Source of the DNA: Nonomuraea sediminis | GTDB lineage: Bacteria > Actinomycetota > Actinomycetes > Streptosporangiales > Streptosporangiaceae | Assembly: GCF_018531495.1 (NCBI RefSeq) | Contig: NZ_JAHDTI010000008.1 | Coordinates: forward strand, 1-55,741 | Direction: 5' to 3' | Length of the DNA: 55,741 bases | Shown here: positions 25,830 to 33,322 of the stretch, piece after piece | Layout of the letters: the number at the start of each line of letters is the position of its first letter | How positions within the stretch are numbered: the first letter of the stretch is position 1 | Translations under genes and position numbers: made by a program | Notes under the pieces: model-generated | Told to the model about the DNA's origin: nothing | Databases searched by the model: none | The model's input: the letters and a program-made list of their open reading frames with translations, nothing else

Positions 25830-26264
25830 ATGGCCCCTGTGTGGCGGCAACGGCTGCTGATCGGCCTGTGCCTGTTACTGGCCCTGGAGTTCGCCGTCGG
25901 TGCGGTGACAAAGTTCTGGCCAGGTCCGACGTTCTTCGGCCCAGCGTATTCGGTGAAGTTTGCGAATTGGGGGTATCCGTCCTGGTTCCGTTTCGTGATC
26001 GGGGCCGGCGAACTGGTCGCCGCCGTGCTGCTGGTCATCCCACGTAGGCGGTTCAGATTCCTGGCCTCCGCGCTCCTGGTCGTCATCCTGGTAGGCGCGG
26101 TGCTCACGCACATCATCAGCCAGGATTCGCTCATGAACAGCATCTCGGCGCCGATACATCTGACGATCATGGCGGCCATCGCCTGGGCGTCTCGGCCCGA
26201 GGAATGGAGTGAGCTCTGGAGCCCGCGCGGAAGCGAGAAGCCGAAGGCGGCTGCGCATCCTTGA
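25830..26264 (+). CDS. DoxX family membrane protein
   Basis: A 144-residue protein with four probable membrane helices (LLIGLCLLLALEFAVGAVTKF; WFRFVIGAGELVAAVLLVI; RFLASALLVVILVGAVLTHII; PIHLTIMAAIAWA) and the DoxX-type GAGELVAA motif. AAGGAG lies just before the ATG. DoxX proteins often accompany thiol or oxidative-stress genes, which fits the AhpD-like neighbour. Confidence 0.82.
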   Translation: MAPVWRQRLLIGLCLLLALEFAVGAVTKFWPGPTFFGPAYSVKFANWGYPSWFRFVIGAGELVAAVLLVIPRRRFRFLASALLVVILVGAVLTHIISQDSLMNSISAPIHLTIMAAIAWASRPEEWSELWSPRGSEKPKAAAHP

Positions 26265-26600
26265 GGTACGGCAGGCCCTGCTCGTAGGCGTAGATGACCG
26301 CGTGAACCCGGGTGCGCAGGCCTAGCTTGGCGAGGACGCGGGCTACGTGCGTCTTCACCGTGCCTTCTTCGATCGACAGTTCCCGGGAGATTCAGTGCCC
26401 GTGAGCTGCCGGATCGCGACTACCCCGTCCAGGTACGGCAGGCGCAGGTCCATCACGACCACGTCGGGACGCCGCCAGAGCGCCTTGCGCACCGCTTCGG
26501 CGCTGTTGGCTGCCTCGTCGACGACCTCGATGTCTGGCTCGCTGTCCAGCGTCAGGCGGAGCGCCTGCCGTACCGGCGCCTGGTCGTGGGCGACCAGCAC
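26255..26600 (-). pseudogene. Broken NarL/LuxR-type response regulator
   Basis: Reading leftward, a receiver domain (MLVAHDQAPVRQALRLTLDSEPDIEVVDEAANSAEA, DVVVMDLRLPYLDGVVAIRQLTG) runs into a frameshift near 26390 and then the end of a LuxR HTH (SRELSIEEGTVKTHVARVLAKLGLRTRVHAVIYAYEQGL). The rest of the receiver, the linker and the first HTH helices are deleted. Phosphoacceptor Asp is present but the protein cannot work. Confidence 0.78.
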
Positions 26601-26688
26601 CCGGATCGTGTCCCGCTCTAAAACACGGTCCGGGCTCTGAGCTGGGATTCTGCTGCGCGATCAGAACGGCGGTTGTCACCATCGCGGG

Positions 26689-27440
26689 GTGCTGTTATCG
26701 CTGATCTACCGGGTGGTTCGGTGCCTATGCGGGCTTGTGGCGGTGCTGGTCCGCTCTGATGCGTCCAGGGAGGCTGAGCTGCTGGTGCTGCGTCACGAGA
26801 ACCAGGTGCTCCGCCGTCAACTCGGAGGCCGGCCGCGGTGGGGTCGTGCCGACTGGCTCTGGTTCGCGGCATTGTCTCGATTGATCCAGCGCCGCCGGTG
26901 GGCCGAGGTGTTCCCGGTCGCCCCTGCGACGTTCTTGCGCTGGCATCGCAACCTCGTGGCGCGGAAGTGGACCTTCACTGGCAGGCGGCGCCCAGGACGC
27001 CCCTCCACCCGCCGCCCGATCAAGGCGCTGATCGTTCGGATGGCGCGAGAGAACCTGTCCACCGGCGATCGCGCCAAGGACATCGAGATCTTGGTGCTCC
27101 GGCATCAGCTGACCGCGCTGCAACGGCAGGTGAACAAGCCCGCGTTCACACGGGAAGATCGGTTCCCTCTCGCGCGGCTGCTGCATCGTCTGCCTATGGG
27201 CTGCGGCGTCTCACGTTGCTGGTCCGCCCTGATACGATCCTGCGCTGGCATCGTGATCTGCTGCGGCGCAGGCACGCCGCAGCCAGTGCTGCTCGGCGGC
27301 GGGGACGCCCGCGCACTGTCCTGTCCATCCGCGTGCTGGTGCTACGGCCGGCCCGGGAGAACTCCTCGACCTGTGGTGGCCGGCACCCGAACTCCACGCC
27401 CGCCTGGAATTCACCCTGATCAACCCCCTCACCAACCAGC
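26689..27440 (+). pseudogene. Chimeric remnants of two IS transposase N-termini
   Basis: An open frame begins LLSLIYRVVRCLCGLVAVLVRSDASREAELLVLRHENQVLRRQ and reads through the HTH part to VRMARENLSTGD, where it is abruptly joined to a second N-terminal transposase piece, AKDIEILVLRHQLTALQRQVNKPAFTREDRF. After about 27180 frames shift repeatedly (LTLLVRPDTILRWHRDLLRRRH in another frame). No catalytic core is left. Together with the elements at 22642-24064 this marks an insertion hotspot. Confidence 0.7.
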
Positions 27441-27612
27441 CGTTCTTCGCCGCGGGTCAGGAGACCTCGTACGCGGATGTAGTTCCGATCCAGCCTGCTG
27501 GACGCCTTCGTCACTCACACCGGCCTGAAGGGGTCACGATCGGACCCCCGGGCGTCTGACTGAGTAGGGCCTACTCTGGCGCCGGGCCGGCTCCGGTTTC
27601 ACGATCGGCGCT

Positions 27613-30600
27613 ATGCTCACCCGACTCCTCACGCTGCTCGCCATGCTCGCCGCCATGCTGGCGGTCATCGGTCCGCCCGCCCAGGCTGCGACCGCGTCCG
27701 GCGGCCCGTGCACGATCACGCCGATCGGCCTCATCCACGACCGGTGGGATCTCCTCGACGGCAAGGACGGCCCACTCGGCTGCGCCACCGGCCCCGAGCA
27801 GGACGTGCCCGGCCGCAATGGTAAACGCCAGGATTTCGAGCACGGCCAGATCGCCTGGTCACCCGATCAGGGCAAGGACCTCACCGTCGCGGCCTATCAG
27901 CTCGGCAAGTCCGCGGTCGTGGAGTTCGGCCCGGCCAACCCCTTCAGCTACGACCACTTCCTGGTGCGCTGGGACCGCGACGGCCAGAACCTCGGCCAGG
28001 AGAGCGCCAGGTTCGTCACCCCGACGACCGGCTCGCACAGGGTCAACCCGGACAAGAGCGGCGACTACGTCTTCGTCGTGGAAGGCTGCGACAAGCCCCG
28101 CTATGGCTCATCCAAGTGCCGGCAGGGCTGGACGATCCCGGTCACCGCGCACGTGGACCTGTCCGGCAGCACCCACGACGGCATCTCTCCCAAATGCTTC
28201 ATCGGGGCCTGGGAGGGCGAGATCTACGGCAAGTGGTACAGCATGGGCCACGAACTCGGCCCGCTGGGCTGTGCCGTCGCGGCGGCGGAGGACGTGCCCG
28301 GCCGTCACGGCAAGCGGCAGCGCTTCGAGCACGGTGAGATCGTCTGGTCGCCCGACCAGGGCGCGCAGATGACGGTCGCGGCCTACCTGCTGGGCAACAG
28401 GGTCAGCGTGGACTGGGGTCCGACCACGCCGTTCACCTACGACTTCTTCCAGATCCGCTACGACAAGGACGGCGCGAACCTGGGCCAGGACGAGCTGAAG
28501 GCCAGGCTCATGTCGCCCAGCGACGGCGACCTCGGCCGCTGGACCAGGCGGCTGCAGGGCATGGGCGAGTACTCCTTCGTCGTCCAGGGCTGCGACGCGG
28601 GCGGCTTCCTCGGCGGGGCGACGTGCCGGCAAGGCTGGACGATCCCGGTCCACGTCACGCTCCAGGCCCAGCCTGGCCAGGCCGCCTGCACGCAGCAGGC
28701 CGGCGGGCTGATCGGCGAGCGCTGGCAGGAGTTGCGCGGCTCGGCCGGCCTGCTGAGCTGCCCGACCGGCCCCGAGCAGGACGTGTCCGGCAGGCGGGGC
28801 AAGCGGCAGGACTACCAGCACGGCCAGATCGCCTGGTCGCCCGACCAGGGCGACAAGATGGTGGTGGCCGCCTACCAGCAGGAGGGCCAGGCCGTCTTCG
28901 AGTGGGGGCCGAGCCAGCCCCGCTTCGACTACGACGTCTTCATCGTACGGTGGGACAGCAACGGCAGGAACCTGGGCCAGCGGGAGATCAAGGGCTCCCG
29001 GACCAGCGGGAAGATCCGGGTCGGCCTGCCGCCCAACTGGGGACCGATCACCTTCGTCGTGGAGGGCTGCGACACGGGCATCGGCGGCTCCACCTGCCGG
29101 CAAGGCTGGACGATCCCGGTCGGCTTCACCCCTACCTCGTTCAGCGAGGACGTGGACATCTCGGCGATGTCCGCGACCGATCCCGCGACTGCCCTGGCCA
29201 CGCACGACAACCGCACCAAGGCTGTGGTCGAGCAGCTCGCCTGCCAGAAGATCGTCGACCTTGACGGCACCCAGCCGGGCGAAGACGAGGCGGCCACGAT
29301 GGTCACCCGGATGGAGCGGGTCCAGCTCGAGGGCAACGCCGACGCCTGCGCCGGCGAGCTGCCCAACCGTCTGCTGGTCAACGAGATCCTGCGGGACATG
29401 CCCACCAAGCCCGTCGGCACCGAATCCGACGACTGCCCGGTCGAGCCCAAGACGCTGGGTGACTACGACACCTTCCTCAAGGGTCTCCTCTACATCGCCT
29501 ACCGGGACCGCTGGCTCCTCGACAACGACGTCTGGCAGAAGATCACCCACGAGCTGCTGACGATGAACGGGCCGCACCGGGTCAGCGAGGAAGGCAAGGT
29601 GATCTGCGCCTTCGTCTCGCCGGAATCGGAGAACCACATCCTGCTCATCGAGAGCGCCCGCTACCTCACCAACCAGATCTTCTTCGCCGAGACGCAGGAC
29701 GCCATCTGGGACAACCACGTCAACGGCATGGACGTCTACCTGCTGCGGTTCCTGCAGACCATCTCCAAGCATGACTTCCTGGAGTTCAACGCTCGGCCGT
29801 ACCAGCGTTACTCGCTGAACGCGCTGCTGAATCTGTACGACTTCGCCGAGGAACCGCGGATGCGGGCGGCGGCGCGGATCCTGCTGGACTACGCGACCAC
29901 CAAGTTCGCCGTGTCGAGCAACAAGCTGCGCCGGGCCGGGCCGTTCCGGCGGCTGGCCGCCAACACCGACGCGGCCAACGGCAGCTACTACAGCGGCGGC
30001 TCCGACCCACAGACCGGGTTCTTCCTGCTCTACACCGGTCTGTCGGAGTTCACGGATGGGAAGCTGCCCGGGCACTGGCGGATCGAGGCCTCCATCGCCG
30101 GACTGTCGAAATACCGGCCGCCGCGCGCCGCCTACGAGCTGGCCATGAACAAGGGCACGCCGTACGAGGAGCGCTTCTACCACGGTGACCGGCCGAAGAT
30201 CCATCCGGACGCGGACCGGGCGGAAGGGGGTGTGGAGATCTACTCGAGCTCTCCCTCGTTCCTGATCAGCGCTGGTGGCGTGTTCCTCAACAGCGGTTAC
30301 CGGATGGACGAGTTCACCGGCTACCGGCATCGGGGCAACGGGCAGGCGACCACGCTGATGCCCACCGCGGCAAATCTGAACTTCGCCGATCTGATCCGCT
30401 TCAACGGCGGCCTCCGTCCGGGCCACACGCCTCCCGACCGGGACGTGGTCAACACATGCGTGGCCGGAGGCTTCGCCTGCGGGCTCCAGGGCGTGGTGCC
30501 CGAACGCTGGCAGCGGTGCTTGGGGCCGGAGTCCGATGGGCAGTGGCTGCTGCTGGACTCCGACAAGTGTGGGGGGCTCGGCTTCCACGTGGCGATCCAG

Positions 30601-31041
30601 ATCAACAAGAACGGCGTCCAGCCGGGCGTCTACGAGAACGCCGGGTTCTTCTACGCGCTGGAGAAGTCGAAGATGCCGTTCAGCACCTTCGCAACAAAGA
30701 TCAAGGAGCTCAACACCGGCATTCCCCGGAACCTGGACGTCACCACGCCCTACACCTTCCACGCTCCGGACGATCACACCTATCGGTTCCAACTGCACCG
30801 ATTCGGCGACAAGTACCTGAACAGGATTCTGGAGATAGACGGGGTGAAGCAGCCCGACAGCCTGACCGTCTGGCCTTTGGCCGACGGCGAGTTCCTCCGG
30901 TCCCCCGGCCACGACGGCCTCATCAAGATCTTCCGCCCCGGCTGCGCCAACCCCCTGACGCTAGACTTCCGCGACATGGTACGGCCAGCCGTAACAGACC
31001 CGGCCACCCCGGACCCCTCACCCATCTGCCCGGCCATCTGA
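27613..31041 (+). CDS. Large secreted protein with three composite LGFP-like repeats and unknown C-terminal domain
   Basis: A 1142-residue exported protein; the signal peptide is MLTRLLTLLAMLAAMLAVIGPPAQA. Three units of about 163 residues follow (conserved points at residues 57, 219 and 382). Each has an LGFP-like half (GCATGPEQDVPGRNGKRQDF, EHGQIAWSPDQG) and a beta-rich half ending in VVEGCD, a variable loop and CRQGWTIPV, with two Cys likely forming a disulfide. Residues about 520-1142 match nothing I recognise; they look helical in the first part (RYSLNALLNLYDFAEEPRMRAAARILLDYATTKF) and include YYSGGSDPQTGFFLLYTGLSEF. LGFP repeats are linked to the actinomycete cell wall. An enzymatic or polysaccharide-binding role for the C-terminus is possible but unproven. 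Confidence 0.8.
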   Translation: MLTRLLTLLAMLAAMLAVIGPPAQAATASGGPCTITPIGLIHDRWDLLDGKDGPLGCATGPEQDVPGRNGKRQDFEHGQIAWSPDQGKDLTVAAYQLGKSAVVEFGPANPFSYDHFLVRWDRDGQNLGQESARFVTPTTGSHRVNPDKSGDYVFVVEGCDKPRYGSSKCRQGWTIPVTAHVDLSGSTHDGISPKCFIGAWEGEIYGKWYSMGHELGPLGCAVAAAEDVPGRHGKRQRFEHGEIVWSPDQGAQMTVAAYLLGNRVSVDWGPTTPFTYDFFQIRYDKDGANLGQDELKARLMSPSDGDLGRWTRRLQGMGEYSFVVQGCDAGGFLGGATCRQGWTIPVHVTLQAQPGQAACTQQAGGLIGERWQELRGSAGLLSCPTGPEQDVSGRRGKRQDYQHGQIAWSPDQGDKMVVAAYQQEGQAVFEWGPSQPRFDYDVFIVRWDSNGRNLGQREIKGSRTSGKIRVGLPPNWGPITFVVEGCDTGIGGSTCRQGWTIPVGFTPTSFSEDVDISAMSATDPATALATHDNRTKAVVEQLACQKIVDLDGTQPGEDEAATMVTRMERVQLEGNADACAGELPNRLLVNEILRDMPTKPVGTESDDCPVEPKTLGDYDTFLKGLLYIAYRDRWLLDNDVWQKITHELLTMNGPHRVSEEGKVICAFVSPESENHILLIESARYLTNQIFFAETQDAIWDNHVNGMDVYLLRFLQTISKHDFLEFNARPYQRYSLNALLNLYDFAEEPRMRAAARILLDYATTKFAVSSNKLRRAGPFRRLAANTDAANGSYYSGGSDPQTGFFLLYTGLSEFTDGKLPGHWRIEASIAGLSKYRPPRAAYELAMNKGTPYEERFYHGDRPKIHPDADRAEGGVEIYSSSPSFLISAGGVFLNSGYRMDEFTGYRHRGNGQATTLMPTAANLNFADLIRFNGGLRPGHTPPDRDVVNTCVAGGFACGLQGVVPERWQRCLGPESDGQWLLLDSDKCGGLGFHVAIQINKNGVQPGVYENAGFFYALEKSKMPFSTFATKIKELNTGIPRNLDVTTPYTFHAPDDHTYRFQLHRFGDKYLNRILEIDGVKQPDSLTVWPLADGEFLRSPGHDGLIKIFRPGCANPLTLDFRDMVRPAVTDPATPDPSPICPAI

Positions 31042-31051
31042 ACTCCCGCAA

Positions 31052-31083
31052 GGGGAGAGCTCCCGTCAAGTTGAGCTCTCCCC
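31052..31083 (+). terminator. Hairpin terminator 1 after the repeat protein
   Basis: GGGGAGAGCTC (31052-31062) pairs perfectly with GAGCTCTCCCC (31073-31083), 11 bp, loop of ten, 11 bases past the stop. Confidence 0.65.
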
Positions 31084-31117
31084 GCGAGGCGGTGGCCTCG
31101 ACCGGCTGAGCTCTATG

Positions 31118-31151
31118 CCAGGGAGAGCCCCACGGGCCGGGCTCTCCCTGG
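31118..31151. terminator. Hairpin terminator 2 (tandem)
   Basis: CCAGGGAGAGCCC (31118-31130) pairs perfectly with GGGCTCTCCCTGG (31139-31151), 13 bp. It is the second strong hairpin in 100 bases and probably insulates the repeat-protein gene from what follows. Confidence 0.65.
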
Positions 31152-31312
31152 AAGGGGCTCACCCGCGGGACTGAAACGATGGCGGTCTAAATGATCTACC
31201 GCGATACACGGTCCGTACACAAGAGCAACCACCGAGCAACCAACCATGATCAACAACGAGGTCGGAGGCTCGCGAGAACCGAGTAATCGCAGGTCGGATG
31301 GGGTGTATGAGA

Positions 31313-31357
31313 GTAGGGCGGGTGGGACTTGAACCCACGACCCACGGATTATGAGTC
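31313..31357. other. Distal attachment site of the island (tRNA-Met 3' fragment)
   Basis: These 45 bases are identical to 54690-54734 and in the same orientation. They correspond to the tRNA-Met sequence from the 5' side of the anticodon stem to the 3' end, read leftward, and lack the D-arm and 5' acceptor strand, so no tRNA can be made here. This is the usual footprint of a tyrosine-integrase element in a tRNA gene. From 31152 to 31312 there is no gene, only one GAGCAACCACCGAGCAACC copy at 31223-31241. Confidence 0.9.
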
Positions 31358-31404
31358 GGTTCCCTCAGTGTCGCCCGGTGCCGCGGACTGACACCTTCTA
31401 TCGT

Positions 31405-31522
31405 TGTGGACGGAATTCTCCCCGCCGTCGTGTCGCGAAGTGATGATGGATGCCGTGCTGTATCGCGTACACGCGAGCAACCACCGAGCAACCATGTGTT
31501 CTTGACCATCGCCATTATGTGC
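31405..31522. repeat. Integrase-arm-like repeat, copy B (with related cores at 31223 and 31594)
   Basis: GAGCAACCACCGAGCAACC at 31475-31493 lies inside a stretch whose 60 bases from 31457 nearly equal 20041-20100. Core copies also occur at 31223-31241 (outside the att core) and 31594-31610 (last bases changed to AGTC). Between 31523 and 31859 I find no supportable gene. Confidence 0.6.
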
Positions 31523-31859
31523 CATTCGCCCCTTTCTCGACGCGGCTATGTGTTGCCGCGAGGCCTCGACCCGCAAGGCGGCCAAACGTGGACGAGCAAC
31601 CACCGAGCAGTCATGCGTGGCGAGCTGGCGGACGTTGGCACTCGATCCGGAGACCCTGCGGCTGCTGCGCCAGCATGAGCGTGCGCAGCGCCGGCTGCCA
31701 GGGGGCGGAGGCTACCGACCAATCCGATCTTCACCCTAGGCAGCGGAGTGTCGCTTCCTCCACGTCCACCATCACCGCGCCGCCCTCGCTGGCATCCTCG
31801 GTCAGCAGCATCGCCGACAGTCGCCATCACACGATCAGGACGACGGTACGTGGCCTCGA

Positions 31860-33227
31860 TCAAAGAGGTGGGAGTGTGGCCCGGAGCCTCGGCCCCAGTC
31901 CATTGAAGGCGTCATGTTTGGTGATCTGCTGAAAAACTGCCTCGGGGGCTCTCGCCTCTCGCAGTATGCACAACACGAAAACCCAATACAGGGACCTGGC
32001 AAGGAAGAACTGCGCGGAGTTGCTCTGCTTGACATGGGTCCCGCCATGGTGCGCAATGTCGTTCCGGTGATCCTTGACCGCTTTGATCCACCGCTGAACG
32101 TCGCCGCCGATGAGAGCGAGGAACGGGCTCCCTGCCAAGGTGGCGCAGCGTGCCATGCGTTGTGCGAAAACGCCGCTTGTGTGGTTAACCCGATCGAGGA
32201 ATTCAAGAGCGGCAGCGTAGCTGAGCAGGCGATCTGAAGTGAACATGCTGGGCGCGTATCGACTACTCACCACCCGCCCGAGGGCGCTGCGGTAGCGCTC
32301 GACCTGGTCGAGCCATCGGGCTACACCTTCAACGCCACCGAACTGCTCGAACGTGAAATAGATGTCTTGGAGGCGCATGGAGCCGGGGGTTTTACTAGTG
32401 TCTCGATTGTTCCATTTTGCGAAAAATTCCACCGGTCGGGGATGGGCATTATCATCCCGCTCATGGTTAGCCAGGGCGGAATTCCAGTACCGCAATCCAT
32501 CGATTTCCGCTGTCCGGCCAGTGGCGATCGACACGAGATCCTGTAGATCACTGATGCGCTCGAGCAGGTCTTGCGTACCTGCGACGCGTGTAGAGTCAAT
32601 CCGGAAGTAGAACTTTTGAGCAAGACTCCGACCAGTGATACGGTCGCCGCTAACCCGAATGCTATGAGTGAGTCGGAGCGTGCCGTCGGCAAGCAGTGCG
32701 GTTTGATCGTCGAGGGGAACCACCTTGAGGTCTATTGCTTTGAGATCAGGGTTGGACTCGGAAAGGAATGTGTAGGATTCTTTGATGGCGGGTCGCCCGA
32801 TCCACTGCGTTAGGTAACGAAGGTCAACAGATACTGAATTTGCCGTGGGAAGCTCGCTGTCTCCGAAATTGGCGCCTCGATAGATCTGGTTGACATTGAC
32901 TGTTTCGGTCCCGCCGCCGCCGGTGAGGGATCTGCGGACGCTTTTGCGTACACAGTCTTCCAGTGTGTAAGAATTTCCGCCTGCTCGTCCCAAGATTCTT
33001 GGGTAAGTGCCGGCGTTTTCCAGTGAGTCGCGCGAATAAGTGATGGTCACAACTGCGCCTCGGCGTTCCGTCCGCTCCCCTTCTTCGTCCATGCCGCGGA
33101 AGGTGCCGATTAGCCGTAGCTCGGAGCCGGCATCCGGATCGAACCGTAATACTCCCGCAACTCGCCGACCTTCGCGACCGGGCAGCCACCATTCTCCTTG
33201 AGCCTCGAAGGCGCGATGAGGGACCAC
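31860..33227 (-). CDS. ApeA-like anti-phage HEPN protein
   Basis: A 455-residue protein with a GTG start. The N-terminus (residues about 8-60) reads GEWWLPGREGRRVAGVLRFDPDAGSELRLIGTF, the pattern of the ApeA N-terminal domain: a WxP entry, then short beta strands. The C-terminal region is helical and carries RNDIAHHG near residues 385-392, which is the RxxxxH motif of HEPN ribonucleases (R, then H six residues on). ApeA proteins are HEPN nucleases linked to abortive phage defence (family knowledge). It lies at the island end, 95 bases downstream of the RelE-UvrD gene on the same strand. Base composition is visibly lower in G/C than in the neighbouring helicase genes. Confidence 0.78.
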   Translation of the reverse strand: MVPHRAFEAQGEWWLPGREGRRVAGVLRFDPDAGSELRLIGTFRGMDEEGERTERRGAVVTITYSRDSLENAGTYPRILGRAGGNSYTLEDCVRKSVRRSLTGGGGTETVNVNQIYRGANFGDSELPTANSVSVDLRYLTQWIGRPAIKESYTFLSESNPDLKAIDLKVVPLDDQTALLADGTLRLTHSIRVSGDRITGRSLAQKFYFRIDSTRVAGTQDLLERISDLQDLVSIATGRTAEIDGLRYWNSALANHERDDNAHPRPVEFFAKWNNRDTSKTPGSMRLQDIYFTFEQFGGVEGVARWLDQVERYRSALGRVVSSRYAPSMFTSDRLLSYAAALEFLDRVNHTSGVFAQRMARCATLAGSPFLALIGGDVQRWIKAVKDHRNDIAHHGGTHVKQSNSAQFFLARSLYWVFVLCILREARAPEAVFQQITKHDAFNGLGPRLRATLPPL

Positions 33228-33322
33228 TCTGACCGACCTCTCGGAATGTGTGCTTTCAAAATCAGGGTATCTATGGCCGCGCTCGGCTCTCGTTTAGATC
33301 AGTAAAGCTACGACACTTCTCC

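Noticed and set aside
28108..30912. A 934-codon open frame antisense to the repeat protein
   Set aside because: It mirrors the codon bias of the sense gene, has no known motif and is rich in Val/Gly/Arg shadows; the sense frame has signal peptide and repeats.
31313..31357. A second tRNA gene
   Set aside because: The 5' acceptor strand and D-arm are absent; it is only the duplicated attachment core.
31349..31603. A small conserved protein shared with 19885-20109 (QEHxVARWLLACTRYS)
   Set aside because: The similarity comes from the DNA repeat itself; flanking parts differ and no ribosome site is seen.
31360..31860. A CRISPR array suggested by repeated GAGCAAC units
   Set aside because: Copies are few, irregularly spaced and have no unique spacers of constant length; no cas genes are present.
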